Assembly: GCA_949372645.1 (NCBI GenBank)
Contig: CASIAP010000010.1
Coordinates: 86,404-150,403 of the forward strand
DNA from: Candidatus Poseidoniaceae archaeon
GTDB lineage: Archaea > Thermoplasmatota > Poseidoniia > Poseidoniales > Poseidoniaceae
Direction: 5' to 3'
DNA length: 64,000 nucleotides
The notes below the pieces were generated by a model. The model was not told the origin of the DNA, did not search any database, and saw only the letters and a program-made list of their open reading frames with translations. This document shows, piece by piece, positions 1-10,384 of the stretch (positions are counted from its first letter, which is position 1; every line of letters starts with the position of its first letter). Made by a program: the position numbers and the translations under genes.

Positions 1-2
1 GC

Positions 3-821
3 GATTTACAACTCGCAGACAGAATCACCCAATATGCGCCACTCGAAGGCGACCTTGAGAAAACCGCAGAAATCATCTTCCTTGTCCGCCCCGACTTCGT
101 AATTTTTGACGAAGTCCGACGCGCCCGGGATTTCGAAATATTCGCAGATGTTCGCCTCGCAGGCGTTGGTCTTCTTGGCGTAACGCACGCGAATTCCGCA
201 CTTGAAGCCATCCAACGGTTGATTGGAAAAGTCGAATTGGGCCTTGTAAGCCAAGTCCTCGACACCATTATCCACGTTGAAGCAGGCCAAATTCAACAAG
301 TCCTCGAATTACGAATGACCGTTAAACCCCCAACAGGGATGCAAGAAGAACTTGCACGACCAGTGATTGAAGTGGTTGAATTCCCAAGCGGAAAAATTAC
401 CCATGAAATGTTTGCTTTTGGTTCAGAAATCGCCGTAGTGCCGGTTGAAGGGCGCACTGCTGCCGGCGTATCACCACTCAAATCACTTGCTCGAGATCAG
501 TTGGTGCATATCATTCAGCAATGGGTTGGAGTCCAATGCCAAGTACAATTCAAGGGTGAAACCAGTGCAACAATTTACGCACCTCAAAACATGATATCTA
601 CTCTTATCGGCAAAGGTGGGGAAAACGTCCGCCAATTACAAGAAGAATTGGGAGGCATGCACCTCAATATCGAATCATTTGAAGATATGCCTGAAGGCCT
701 ACGAGCTCCTAAAAAGAACAACTGGGAAGAGGAATCGGACCGCCGCAGTAAAGAGAGCCGTTCCTGGGAAAACCAATCACGTGGCTCGAAACCTCGTAAA
801 GGTAAAAAGAATCGAAGATGA
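3..821 (+). CDS. PINc/PilT-type ATPase with C-terminal KH domain, 5'-truncated by window edge
   Basis: Frame of ORF 219..821 stays open to the window start; upstream translation DLQLADRITQYAPLEGDLEKTAEIIFLVRPDFVIFDEVRRARDFEIFADVRLAGVGLLGVTHANSALEAIQRLIGKVELGL resembles archaeal PilT-like PIN ATPases; KH-like IGKGGENVRQLQEELG near the C-terminus. Confidence 0.85.
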   Translation, partial: DLQLADRITQYAPLEGDLEKTAEIIFLVRPDFVIFDEVRRARDFEIFADVRLAGVGLLGVTHANSALEAIQRLIGKVELGLVSQVLDTIIHVEAGQIQQVLELRMTVKPPTGMQEELARPVIEVVEFPSGKITHEMFAFGSEIAVVPVEGRTAAGVSPLKSLARDQLVHIIQQWVGVQCQVQFKGETSATIYAPQNMISTLIGKGGENVRQLQEELGGMHLNIESFEDMPEGLRAPKKNNWEEESDRRSKESRSWENQSRGSKPRKGKKNRR

Positions 822-930
822 GTTCTTTTCTTTGCCCGTTGACGAATCACTTCACTGCCTCCGCTCTCGTTTTTCATAAAGAGGTTAAGCAAGAGAAAGG
901 GTTCATCTATGCGCTTCACCGCCGCATGAA

Positions 931-2532
931 GTGATGGCTCAACGCAATGACGGCTCAGGGCGCGCACCCGTTGCGATTGTCCGTCCAACCACTTCAGTGA
1001 CGAGTGGCCCCGCCGTTACTCAAAAACTGGTGAATGCATCCGTTGCTTTTGGCAATCTACTCAAAGGAACTTTCGGACCAAACGGTCTTGACAAAATGAT
1101 GTACAAAACCAGTGGAGAGACCGCTGTAACCAACGATGGTGCGAAAATCGTTGCTGAACTTTTAGTAAAACACCCAGCAGCTAAGGCCTTTGTGCAACTT
1201 GCAGAATCCCAAGAGAATGCTTGTGGAGATGGAGTGACTGGCTGCCTCATCCTTGCCAGTGAACTGATGCGTGAAGCAGGGCGTCTACTCGAAAAGGGGC
1301 TTCACCCACTTTTGGTCGTTCAAGGCTACCAGGCGGCACTCGAAACCACCCTCAAGGTCTTGGACAATCGAGTCAAACGAATATCTCCCACTGATATCGA
1401 CCAACTTATTCTCGTTGCCAAAACAGCAATGACCGGAACTGCTGCAGAATCTGGCAGCGAACATCTTGCACGTTGTATCGTTGATGCCGCCCAAACAGTG
1501 GCCGGAGAAAGTAATGGTGTACTTCATGTTCGAACCGAAGATGTTCGAATGACAAAGCGCGGAGTTGGAACGCTTGCCGACACAGCGCTCCTACAAGGCC
1601 TTGTTTTAGAACGCCGTTTTGAACTTGATCGCATGCCTCGGAACCTCCCAGCAGGTAAGGTGGCCGTTGTTTCTTGCCCAATTGCTATGGAGCAAACCAC
1701 TCGCGCTGCAGAAATAGAAATATCTTCTCCAGATCAATGGGTTGACTTCATGGAAGCAGAGGAAAAAATCCTCGAAAAGAAAGCCCTTCGAGTTCTTGAA
1801 AGCGGAGCAACAATTGTCGTCTGTGCTGAGGAAATTGACCCACGCACTCTTCATCGTTTCGTTGACGCGGGATTATTTGTTCTCGCTGGTTTTGAACGTG
1901 CTGGGGCCGAGGATGTGGCCCTTGCCTCAGGTGGACAATTAGTTGACCACCTCGACGATCTCGATGCATCCACCTTGGGAAGTTTTGAATCGATGAGTGT
2001 CGAAGTTTTTGAGGGTGACGATGCTCGTAGAGAGCGCATCCATCTCAATTTCGGTAAAAACTCAGGCCTTGCTACAGTTGATGTTGGTGGTGGCGATGGT
2101 GTTGCAACAGAAGAAATCATCCGGGGGTTGTATGATGCATTGTGCTCAGTAACAAGTGCAATGGAAACTGGAGAGATTCTTTTGGGTGGTGGCAGCCTAC
2201 ATATTGCTGCAAGTCTTGCCATCAAAGATGCCGCTGAACAACATGGTGGACGGGAGCGTTTGGCAATGGAAGCATTTGCCCGAGCCCTCGAAGCCATACC
2301 TTCAGTTTTAATTTCAAATTCTGGTAACGACCAACTTGATTGTTTGCTTGAACTACGAGCTCAACATCGACAAGGTAGTACCGACTTCGGCGTAGCTGAA
2401 ACAGGCCTCTGTGAGCCGATTACAGAAGCTTGGGCCAGTGCAGAGACATTGGCGCATGGTATTGAAGCGGCCTGCGAAACGGCTTGTGGACTTTTACGAG
2501 TCGACCAAGTCATCTCGGCCCGGGGCGACTAA
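931..2532 (+). CDS. Thermosome / group II chaperonin subunit
   Basis: FGNLLKGTFGPNGLDKMMY, TNDGAKIVAELLVKHPAAK, GDGVTGCLILASELM motifs. Confidence 0.95.
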   Translation: MMAQRNDGSGRAPVAIVRPTTSVTSGPAVTQKLVNASVAFGNLLKGTFGPNGLDKMMYKTSGETAVTNDGAKIVAELLVKHPAAKAFVQLAESQENACGDGVTGCLILASELMREAGRLLEKGLHPLLVVQGYQAALETTLKVLDNRVKRISPTDIDQLILVAKTAMTGTAAESGSEHLARCIVDAAQTVAGESNGVLHVRTEDVRMTKRGVGTLADTALLQGLVLERRFELDRMPRNLPAGKVAVVSCPIAMEQTTRAAEIEISSPDQWVDFMEAEEKILEKKALRVLESGATIVVCAEEIDPRTLHRFVDAGLFVLAGFERAGAEDVALASGGQLVDHLDDLDASTLGSFESMSVEVFEGDDARRERIHLNFGKNSGLATVDVGGGDGVATEEIIRGLYDALCSVTSAMETGEILLGGGSLHIAASLAIKDAAEQHGGRERLAMEAFARALEAIPSVLISNSGNDQLDCLLELRAQHRQGSTDFGVAETGLCEPITEAWASAETLAHGIEAACETACGLLRVDQVISARGD

Positions 2533-2609
2533 CTACTCCAAAACGCCAAAACTCCTCGGCGCTATGTTCAATATCATCGGACCAATGACTTCGATAATGG
2601 GAATCTTCG

Positions 2610-4253
2610 ATGAGCACTACCTCAACCCCGCAACCCCGTGCCTTGCTCAGTGTGTATGACAAAACCGGGATTGTAGAATTTGCTACATCTTTGTCAAAAC
2701 ACGGTTTCCAACTCGTATCTACGGGAGGAACAGCTCGTACACTTCGTGCAGCAGGTTTGGAGGTTATCGGCGTATCTGATGTGACTGGCCACCCAGAAAT
2801 ATTCGATGGGCGCGTAAAATCTCTTCACCCAGCAATCCATGGACCTCTTCTTGCCCGCCTTGAATCAGAAGAGGACCTGAAGGGTCTGGCAGAACTCGGC
2901 TACCCCCCCATCCAAATCGTCGCGTGTAATCTCTACCCCTTTTCAGCAGCAGCAGCACAGCAACCACCTTTGGAAGATTCCGCTCTTTTGGAAATGATCG
3001 ATATAGGCGGACCAACAATGGTTCGCGCCTCAGCCAAAAACCACCGCAACGTCATTATCGCCTGTAACCCCTCTCGGTATGATGAAATTATTTCCAATCT
3101 TCATTCGGCATCCGGTGTTCACTCGGTGGGGATGGACCTACGGCGTAGTCTTGCTCTGGATGCATACGAGCATACCGCTGCTTACGATTCAGCCATTGCC
3201 GACGAACTCCACGCCCGCTGGGTTGGCCGCCCGGAGCTGAGCGATGACACAGCTGAACAGACCGCCCGTCTACCCGCAACCCTCCTTGCATCAGCAGTCA
3301 AAACCCATTCCTTACGGTATGGTGAAAACAGCCACCAAGCCGCAGCATTGTATACCAATCCGCGTGAATTTGACAATCATTCAACCCTTGTTACTGCGCA
3401 CGTTGAGGGCGAAAAAGACATGTCATACAACAATTATTCCGATGCAGACGCCACACTTCGTCTTTGCAGAGCCTTGTCGACTGATGAATGGCCAAACACT
3501 CCACACGTGTGTGTAATCGTCAAGCACAACAATCCTTGCGGCGCAGCCTTAGGGTCGACACAAAAAGAAGCGTATGAAGCAGCATTAGCAAGTGACCCCG
3601 AATCAGCATTTGGTTCAATAATATGCTTTAATGAACCCCTTGAAGCGGACACGGCCGAAGCAATGGAACCTCTCTTTATCGAAGTGTTAATGGCACCAGC
3701 ATACAGTGAAGAGGCCAAAAAAATAGTGATGCAAAAGAAAAATCGCCGAATCCTCACCATCGAATCTCCAGGGAACCGCTTGGCCTCTCTTGAACGGATT
3801 CTCGTCCGTAAACCAATTGAGGGGGGCTGGCTTGTTCAAACCGAAGAAGCACCAGTGATTGACTGGGATAAAGCCAAAGTCGTGACCGAAAAATCACCAA
3901 GCGAGGAAGAAATAGCAAGTATGAAATTCGCAGTTCGAATTTGTGAACAAGTGAAATCGAATGCGATTGTCATGGTACAAGGCACTGCAACAGTAGGAAT
4001 CGGTCCAGGGCAAACCAGTCGAGTCGAGGCCGTTCGTATTGCGGCCCGCCGCGCAGGAGAACGTGCTAAAGGCTGCGTACTCGCTTCTGATGCATTCTTC
4101 CCGTTCAAAGATGGGCTTGAGCAAGCTGCAGATGCAGGCGCATCATCTATTGTTCAACCAGGTGGCTCAATTCGCGACCAAGAAGTCATCGATGCTGCCG
4201 ACCATCGTGGTATCTCGATGTTGTTCACGGGCCACAGGCTTTTCCGCCATTGA
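2610..4253 (+). CDS. purH: Bifunctional AICAR formyltransferase / IMP cyclohydrolase
   Basis: ALLSVYDKTGIVEFA, VSTGGTARTLRAAG, DGRVKSLHPAIHG, LRYGENSHQAAALY, KHNNPCGAA. Confidence 0.96.
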   Translation: MSTTSTPQPRALLSVYDKTGIVEFATSLSKHGFQLVSTGGTARTLRAAGLEVIGVSDVTGHPEIFDGRVKSLHPAIHGPLLARLESEEDLKGLAELGYPPIQIVACNLYPFSAAAAQQPPLEDSALLEMIDIGGPTMVRASAKNHRNVIIACNPSRYDEIISNLHSASGVHSVGMDLRRSLALDAYEHTAAYDSAIADELHARWVGRPELSDDTAEQTARLPATLLASAVKTHSLRYGENSHQAAALYTNPREFDNHSTLVTAHVEGEKDMSYNNYSDADATLRLCRALSTDEWPNTPHVCVIVKHNNPCGAALGSTQKEAYEAALASDPESAFGSIICFNEPLEADTAEAMEPLFIEVLMAPAYSEEAKKIVMQKKNRRILTIESPGNRLASLERILVRKPIEGGWLVQTEEAPVIDWDKAKVVTEKSPSEEEIASMKFAVRICEQVKSNAIVMVQGTATVGIGPGQTSRVEAVRIAARRAGERAKGCVLASDAFFPFKDGLEQAADAGASSIVQPGGSIRDQEVIDAADHRGISMLFTGHRLFRH

Positions 4254-4311
4254 ATGCCAAATCCGTATTTGAGGCCCGATTGTTTAAGGCAAGAACCGTG
4301 CCGCTTCAAGC

Positions 4312-4494
4312 ATGGGGCACCTCAAGGACATCAACAAAACTTATTTCCAACATTTAGTTGGAGCATGGCGGATGGCTTTTTGGTTCGGTTTTGGCAGCCT
4401 TCGATTAATCATTCACGGCCTTCTTCCAAATTTCGATGCCGAAGCAGGCCACTCTACTGTGCAAAAGTACGAAGGCTCTTCAAACGAGGATTAG
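4312..4494 (+). CDS. Small protein (60 aa), DUF6356-like
   Basis: MGHLKDINKTYFQHLVGAWRMAFWFGFGSLRLIIHGLLPNF resembles the HLK..xYFEHL...IHALFP pattern of DUF6356 small proteins; lies in an otherwise empty intergenic gap. Confidence 0.6.
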   Translation: MGHLKDINKTYFQHLVGAWRMAFWFGFGSLRLIIHGLLPNFDAEAGHSTVQKYEGSSNED

Positions 4495-5006
4495 GCTGCA
4501 GTGGGCACTTTCCAACCCACCCACCAAACACCAATGATGGCGACAACAGCGATAAGTGTCTGGCCGAATCCCGGGTCTCCCGCTTTTGTAATTACCCAAA
4601 TCGAGGCGGTTGAAACTATAGAAATAATGCCCCCAATCACCACTTTAGAGTGGAAAGGCAACGCTTTTCCAGCTCGATAGTATTCTAAAAGGCTGGCACC
4701 AAATATACGATTGGTTAACAACCATTTGAACATTTTTTGACTTGATCGGGCATAACAATAGGCCGAAAGTACTAACCATGAGGTTGTTGGCCAGCCGGGG
4801 AGGAATATACCAATAACGGCGAAGAGAACTCCAAGACTCCCAATAATGATCCATACTCCACGGACAAAGGGGTTACGCGAAGGTTTGTGTTCATTGAGGA
4901 CACGTTGAATTATTTCTTCTTCAGCCAAATTGAGGAAAGGGTTTGAAGCAATTTCGCCGCCTTCTCCAGCACTCGCCGGAGAACTTGATGCCATCACTTC
5001 GCCCAT
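4491..5006 (-). CDS. DUF454 / YbaN family membrane protein
   Basis: GVLFAVIGIFLPGWPTTSWLVLSAYCYARSSQKMFKWLLTNRIFG. Confidence 0.85.
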   Translation of the reverse strand: MGEVMASSSPASAGEGGEIASNPFLNLAEEEIIQRVLNEHKPSRNPFVRGVWIIIGSLGVLFAVIGIFLPGWPTTSWLVLSAYCYARSSQKMFKWLLTNRIFGASLLEYYRAGKALPFHSKVVIGGIISIVSTASIWVITKAGDPGFGQTLIAVVAIIGVWWVGWKVPTAA

Positions 5007-5042
5007 GCCCCTCAGCCAATCCTATCGAGGGGTCCACAAAAA

Positions 5043-5747
5043 GTGATGGGCGCGCTTTTCCGAAGACCTCAAGGCATTTACAGGATAGCCCATGATATGA
5101 CCAGCGGCAAGGGTCCACTTCGCACGGGTCTCTCTTCTACTCCGATTCGCTGTGCCGTTTTTATTTCTGGGGCCGGTTCGGGCATGCACGCGATGGTCAC
5201 GCACCAACAAACACATTCTGAGTGTGGCCATCAGACCGTACTTGTCGTTTCAGACCAACCTGGAACCATTGGACTCAAGAAAGCCGAACATTTTGGCATT
5301 CCGGCGCATTGCATTCCACTCCCAGAAGAAGACAATCGCATTCTGCGCCGCCATCTCCACGAACAACAGATTCAACATCTCTTGGAAGAGTACAAAGTAG
5401 AGTTGATTCTTCTCAGTGGATATATGCGACTTCTATCGGCTGAGTTTGTAGGCCTATGGCCTCGACAAATTATCAACATCCACCCTTCACTCTTACCCGC
5501 ATTTCCCGGCGCACATGCACACCGCGACGTGGTAGCCGCCGGTGTTGAAGTATCTGGCTGCACAGTACACTACGTCGATGCAGGAATGGACTCGGGAGAA
5601 ATTCTTGATCAACGCCGAGTTCCTGTGTTCAATGATGATGATGAATCCTCTCTTGCCAACCGAGTTAAAATCGAAGAACATCAATTGTACCCCGAAGTAG
5701 TTGATAGAATCGCTCGCTCATTCAAGTCCAATCAAGAGGCGTATTGA
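5043..5747 (+). CDS. purN: Phosphoribosylglycinamide formyltransferase
   Basis: VLISGxGSGMHAM-like start, ILLSGYMRLLSAEFV, INIHPSLLPAFPGAHAHRDVVAAGVEVSGCTVHYVDAGMDSGEIL. Confidence 0.93.
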   Translation: MMGALFRRPQGIYRIAHDMTSGKGPLRTGLSSTPIRCAVFISGAGSGMHAMVTHQQTHSECGHQTVLVVSDQPGTIGLKKAEHFGIPAHCIPLPEEDNRILRRHLHEQQIQHLLEEYKVELILLSGYMRLLSAEFVGLWPRQIINIHPSLLPAFPGAHAHRDVVAAGVEVSGCTVHYVDAGMDSGEILDQRRVPVFNDDDESSLANRVKIEEHQLYPEVVDRIARSFKSNQEAY

Positions 5748-6219
5748 AATTTTTCATTTGAGAAGCCAATCCCCCCGGGTCGAGTTCACGAAAAGCCGAA
5801 AAGAGTGATGAGATCTTACCGTCAGACGGACCTAACTCCCATTCAGATGGGCAATGTGCAAGCAAAGGCTGACGAACACCATTTTCATCCAAAGGCACTC
5901 CACCTCCACTCGACAATAAAAAATCTAAACCCTCGCGCTCTAATTGAAACGAGTCACATGAAATCAGTTGAATAGCCCCTTCGATGTTTCCAAAAACCCA
6001 CTCCAATACTTTAGACAACGAGTCACATGATGGTGGGTCTGGCCATGTTTCACCTTCAAACAATGATTGGCGAGCCCCTTCGCCGCATAACGTAACGATT
6101 CGTTCAACTCCGCACTGAGTTGCGAGTGTTCGTAACCGGGCAACACCCCCGCTCATCATCGCCTTATCCTGGCCCATACGGTGGCTTTTCCCACCTGCCA
6201 GGAGCACTACAGTTACCAT
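5722..6219 (-). CDS. MobA-like NTP transferase (molybdenum cofactor guanylyltransferase-like)
   Basis: N-terminal VVLLAGGKSHRMGQDKAMM signature of the NTP-transferase family. Confidence 0.8.
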   Translation of the reverse strand: MVTVVLLAGGKSHRMGQDKAMMSGGVARLRTLATQCGVERIVTLCGEGARQSLFEGETWPDPPSCDSLSKVLEWVFGNIEGAIQLISCDSFQLEREGLDFLLSSGGGVPLDENGVRQPLLAHCPSEWELGPSDGKISSLFSAFRELDPGGLASQMKNFNTPLDWT

Positions 6220-6228
6220 CGAATCACC

Positions 6229-6438
6229 TCAAGTGAGGGTTTCAAGCCCATCTAATGCTGATTCGAGCTCAGCTAAGAGACTCCTTACGCGATCAAGTAA
6301 GGCTTTACGCTCCCTACTCGAACGTGCTTCAGGCAACCATTCCAGCAAACGGCGAACATCTTGTGCATCACGAGCTACTGTCCACTGAAGAACCGCTTCA
6401 AGCACAGGGTCGTCCGTGGGGAGAAATCGTTCACTCAT
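6229..6438 (-). CDS. Hypothetical small protein (69 aa)
   Basis: ORF immediately upstream of and co-directional with the mobA-like gene; spacing fits an operon. Confidence 0.5.
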   Translation of the reverse strand: MSERFLPTDDPVLEAVLQWTVARDAQDVRRLLEWLPEARSSRERKALLDRVRSLLAELESALDGLETLT

Positions 6439-6464
6439 AGACGCACGGTGTCAGAGCAAGGGCT

Positions 6465-7103
6465 TCAATTCTCCTGTGAAAGAATACGGTTACGAATCCT
6501 TTCAAACAATTCTCCACCTGCTGGAGCAGTTGATACAAGGCCACGGATTTCACAGAGTTCTTCTTTTCTTAATGAAAGAATTAATACGGCGACTTGATGC
6601 CAAAGTTTACTTTGCCCAGCCATTGCTATGAGCCACTGGTTGTCGGGTACTTCATGCCCACCGCGAACCAATTCTTCCCCAATCTCAAGTAAAGCCCCTA
6701 AGGGCTCTTGCTTCTTGAATAAATGAATGAAAGCCATCCAAGGGGACTCTCCTAATTCTTCCTCTGACATATTGGCAAGTAGTAATCCAACCAGGACAAG
6801 GTCTTCTTGCCCGTGGCGTTTCCAAAGCGATGGAATTAATTTCGCAACGCGGCGGATATTTCCTTCACCGCTGGTCAAGACCCAAGACGCGATATCGCGC
6901 ATTTCGGGATTAGGGCAGCCGTAGTGAAAGGAATATCCTCCAGAATGCGCCAGCAAGTCTGTTGACGGTTTCGTCATCATGCCTGGGACGCCAGAAACAT
7001 AGGCTCCCTTGAGGAATTTCAACATCTTCCTACGAGATCGAAGGAGTTTTGGTTGTGGCTCACCAAGGTAATGTGCCACTTTTTCATTCACTTCGACCAC
7101 CAT
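6465..7103 (-). CDS. Hypothetical protein
   Basis: ORF 6465..7145; start probably MVVEVNEK at 7103, giving a short overlap with the upstream ORF. Confidence 0.65.
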   Translation of the reverse strand: MVVEVNEKVAHYLGEPQPKLLRSRRKMLKFLKGAYVSGVPGMMTKPSTDLLAHSGGYSFHYGCPNPEMRDIASWVLTSGEGNIRRVAKLIPSLWKRHGQEDLVLVGLLLANMSEEELGESPWMAFIHLFKKQEPLGALLEIGEELVRGGHEVPDNQWLIAMAGQSKLWHQVAVLILSLRKEELCEIRGLVSTAPAGGELFERIRNRILSQEN

Positions 7104-7620
7104 CGGAGGCCTTCTTCCGAACGGTATCAAAAATATCGCCAACAAGCCCTACCGAATCGCGTAGGGTATGGAGCATTTTATCGACAACACTCGGGTCTTC
7201 GAATTTCTCTTTTACAATCTCACGCAACTGCGTCTCGATATTTTGATGCTCAACATCATCGATTTCAAACGTTGAGCGCAGATGGGCAAGAACCCGAAAC
7301 TCGTCTCGTGAAAGAGAAGCATTAACAATAGCTACTTCGAATACCTTGGTGTACACTTCACGCGCTTTTTGCTTGGACACGAGCTCGCCAGGTTCAGATT
7401 CTGTATTGCCCTGTATTGCTTTGTAGATGAGTGCAGGTTGCTCTTCAGTGAGTTCGAGGGCACTGGCCAGCTTGATGGTGAGGCGCTTCTCCTCACGTGT
7501 GAGACGCCCGTCGGCAAGCATGACCTCTACAGTACTGCGAAATACATCCAAGTTTCGAGAGTTGGAGGTCGTCACGTGTAATGGGAGAACGCTTCTGTTC
7601 TTCAAACTCTTGTATGCCAA
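7084..7620 (-). CDS. TerB-like domain protein
   Basis: FRSTVEVMLADGRLTREEKRLTIKLASALELTEEQ ... VAIVNASLSRDEFRVLAHLRSTFEI pattern of TerB-type helical repeats. Confidence 0.6.
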   Translation of the reverse strand: MAYKSLKNRSVLPLHVTTSNSRNLDVFRSTVEVMLADGRLTREEKRLTIKLASALELTEEQPALIYKAIQGNTESEPGELVSKQKAREVYTKVFEVAIVNASLSRDEFRVLAHLRSTFEIDDVEHQNIETQLREIVKEKFEDPSVVDKMLHTLRDSVGLVGDIFDTVRKKASDGGRSE

Positions 7621-7766
7621 ATAAAGAGATTAAGCGCCAAATCCGTAAGAGGATTGAAAAGGAGTCGACAGCTGGAGTAACTATCCACCTCCCTTTCACG
7701 CAGTGTGAATCCGTTCACAATTGCAGCAAATGAGCGATTGGCTCCGGTCAGTCTTTTTGCAATGGG

Positions 7767-9035
7767 ATGTCGATAGAAGGAGAAATTAAAATGGCTCGAA
7801 AACCACACACAGGAGGACGCTCAGGCGGCTCCAAGCAAGGCAAGGCAATGAAATATCAAATCCGTGCCGATATTAAAGTAAATGGAACAGTCCAACGAAA
7901 AGACATCATTGGCGCTATCATGGGACAGACAGAAGGTCTGCTCGGAGACGAACTGGAATTGCGTAAATTGCAACGTACAGCTCGAATTGGCCACGTTGAT
8001 GTAGAAATTGAATCGAAAGGCGGAAAAGTGCATGGGCTCATCCTGATTCCAAGCAGTTTAGATAATGTTGAAACAGCAATTATCGCATCAGCTCTCGAAA
8101 CAATTGACCGAATTGGACCATGCAGCTCAATCATCACGGTTGTCGAAATTCAAGATATCCGTGCATCGAAGCGCACTGCAGTCGTTGACCGTGCAAAAGA
8201 ACTCTTGCTCAACCTCGTTAATTCAGGTGAAGCAGCATCAAAGACAATCATTGAAGAAGTTCGCTCAGTCATGACCACCGGAACAGCAACTGATTACCAC
8301 GGACTCACTTGTGGACCAAACATTGAATCATCTTCATCGTTAATTATCGTTGAAGGCAGAAACGATGTTCGTAATCTTTTGAATTGTGGCGTAAAGAACG
8401 CTATCAGTGCCGATGGCGCTGGAACAATAAAACAGGAACTCGTTGATCTTGCCAATGGTAAGGAAACCGTCATTCTTGCGATTGATGGTGACCGAGGCGG
8501 TGAGATGTTGTTCAGTCAGTTGATGGAAACCTTGAAAGTTGATTTCGTTGCTCAAGCACCAGTTGGTCAAGAATGGGAATTACTCCCTCAAAAGACCGTT
8601 ACAAAGTGCCTCTCTATGAAGGTAGAAGCAAAGAAGTTCGCTCATACCCTTGGAAAGAAGCAAGCAGAAGATGACGAAAAAGCAGGCGTTCAAGATAAAA
8701 ACTGGTCAGAAGGAATGGAAGAAGTTTACGAAGCTCCCGAAGCACCAGCTGAAGTCCAAGAAATGTTCGATCACCTTGACAGCCTTGACAAGAACAAAGC
8801 AGTTTTCGTTATGGTTGACGGAACAGTTTCCGAACCTGTTGGTCCTGCAACGCTTTCGAAAGCAGCAGGAAGTGCAGACGGCGCAGTTGCCATTGTGTTT
8901 AATGGCCCACTGAGCGACCGAACTCTTGAAATTGCATCCGAATCAGCAATCGCAACCGTAATTGGTACGAAAGCAGGTAAAGGATACGCAGAACGCGAAG
9001 ATGTCAAATCTTGGCTAGCTGAACTTCACCGTTGA
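7767..9035 (+). CDS. dnaG: Archaeal DnaG-type primase
   Basis: KYQIRADIKVNGTVQRKDIIGAIMGQTEGLLGDELELRKLQRTARIGHVDVE and Toprim LIIVEGRNDVRNLL ... AIDGDRGGEML; start may be internal Met at 7791. Confidence 0.95.
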   Translation: MSIEGEIKMARKPHTGGRSGGSKQGKAMKYQIRADIKVNGTVQRKDIIGAIMGQTEGLLGDELELRKLQRTARIGHVDVEIESKGGKVHGLILIPSSLDNVETAIIASALETIDRIGPCSSIITVVEIQDIRASKRTAVVDRAKELLLNLVNSGEAASKTIIEEVRSVMTTGTATDYHGLTCGPNIESSSSLIIVEGRNDVRNLLNCGVKNAISADGAGTIKQELVDLANGKETVILAIDGDRGGEMLFSQLMETLKVDFVAQAPVGQEWELLPQKTVTKCLSMKVEAKKFAHTLGKKQAEDDEKAGVQDKNWSEGMEEVYEAPEAPAEVQEMFDHLDSLDKNKAVFVMVDGTVSEPVGPATLSKAAGSADGAVAIVFNGPLSDRTLEIASESAIATVIGTKAGKGYAEREDVKSWLAELHR

Positions 9036-9076
9036 AGACGACTATCTTCATCTAATGCTTCACCCCTGGTCCAAAT

Positions 9077-10384
9077 ATGGGCAAGGATGAATCCACCGAT
9101 TGGCCGGTTGGCGACAACGATCCCTTTGGAGACGTAGAGCCTGAAAACAATCCGCCTTTGGAAATGGAAGATATTGGTTTGGAAAAACCTGAAGAGGAAA
9201 CTAAAGAAGAAGCCGAAGCCGAAGTTGAATCTGAAACGAACCCAGAGAGTTCCGAAGGCGGCTCGGAATGGAGTCTTCCAATCCGTGCGGCCCCTCTTCT
9301 CAGCCAATTCCATAATGAAACCGTTACAGAATACCCACTGCAACAATCTTCTGATGGTCGAAAAGCCACCTCTCTCGTAGTTGACCAAGACCTACTCCGG
9401 ATTATCGACTCAAGACTCGATGATGATGGACAACGTCGATTGAAAGTAACTCTCTCTATGAAGGGGGAAATCACTGGATTCAAACACCAGCACAATGAAT
9501 TGATGCATAAACACCAACTGCTCTGGCTAGGATTCTTTATTTCCGGGCTTGTTCTTTTGTTATTGCCTCCTGTTATCTTTAATTTCATTGGCGTAATTTT
9601 AGTTGCATTAGGCGTTTGGTACTGGTCGGCCATGCACCTTGAAACACACCACCTTGAGTTTTCGAATTCGGGGGGCACTCTCTCACATACCTTGCATGGT
9701 TACGGTACGAACCGACCCTTTTTCCGCGCCAGTATGGCTTTGCTTGGTTCAGAAATGGCAGGCTTATTGAGAAACGGAACCCTTGAAACCGAAACTCTCG
9801 ATCAACTCCACGCATCACTTGCGGCTCCAGCACCGGCTCCAGCACCGGCCCAAACCCCTCTTCCAATTCCTGTCCAGCCCTCTCAAGACCACTTTGAAGC
9901 GCAGCCCTCACCATCCCTCCTCCAACACGTAGTAGCCACTCCAACCTCAATCCCCCCACCCCCAACGAGTCCGCCGCCGGCGGTGCAATTTACTCCCGTT
10001 GAAGAAGCGCCAATGGCTGGCCCTCCTGTAGCATCATCCCTTCCAATGCCGTTACCTCTGCCACCAACAGCAGCCCCAATGCCGTTACCTCCCCCTCCAA
10101 CATCAGCACCGACACCGTTACCTCCCCCTCCAACATCAGCCCCGACACCGTTGCCTCTTCCGCCAGTATCAACTGCAAAACCGTTACCCCCCCTTCCAGA
10201 CCCACTTCCTCCTTTAGGAGCTCCAGCGGGAATGCCTCTACCAGCACCTTTTGGACTACCAGCAGCTCCTTTGTCGCTTGATGCACCTCTCCCAAATGCA
10301 CCGAAAATTGCAGTAATGGCCTCACCCGTTGAAGACACACTGAGTGAAAAAGAACAAAACGAATTACTCAACGAACTCTCATGA
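9077..10384 (+). CDS. Membrane protein with acidic N-terminus, two central TM segments and Pro-rich C-terminal tail
   Basis: 435-aa ORF; LLWLGFFISGLVLLLLPPVIFNFIGVILVALGVWYW; PTSAPTPLPPPPTSAPTPLPLPP repeats. Confidence 0.8.
   Translation: MGKDESTDWPVGDNDPFGDVEPENNPPLEMEDIGLEKPEEETKEEAEAEVESETNPESSEGGSEWSLPIRAAPLLSQFHNETVTEYPLQQSSDGRKATSLVVDQDLLRIIDSRLDDDGQRRLKVTLSMKGEITGFKHQHNELMHKHQLLWLGFFISGLVLLLLPPVIFNFIGVILVALGVWYWSAMHLETHHLEFSNSGGTLSHTLHGYGTNRPFFRASMALLGSEMAGLLRNGTLETETLDQLHASLAAPAPAPAPAQTPLPIPVQPSQDHFEAQPSPSLLQHVVATPTSIPPPPTSPPPAVQFTPVEEAPMAGPPVASSLPMPLPLPPTAAPMPLPPPPTSAPTPLPPPPTSAPTPLPLPPVSTAKPLPPLPDPLPPLGAPAGMPLPAPFGLPAAPLSLDAPLPNAPKIAVMASPVEDTLSEKEQNELLNELS
10076..10170 (+). repeat. 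Proline-rich tandem repeat inside CDS
   Basis: Repeated ccgttacctccccctccaacatcagccccgaca units. Confidence 0.7.

Noticed and set aside
6-299. 97-aa minus-strand ORF at the window start
   Set aside because: Antisense to the PINc/KH ATPase reading frame, which shows clear family motifs
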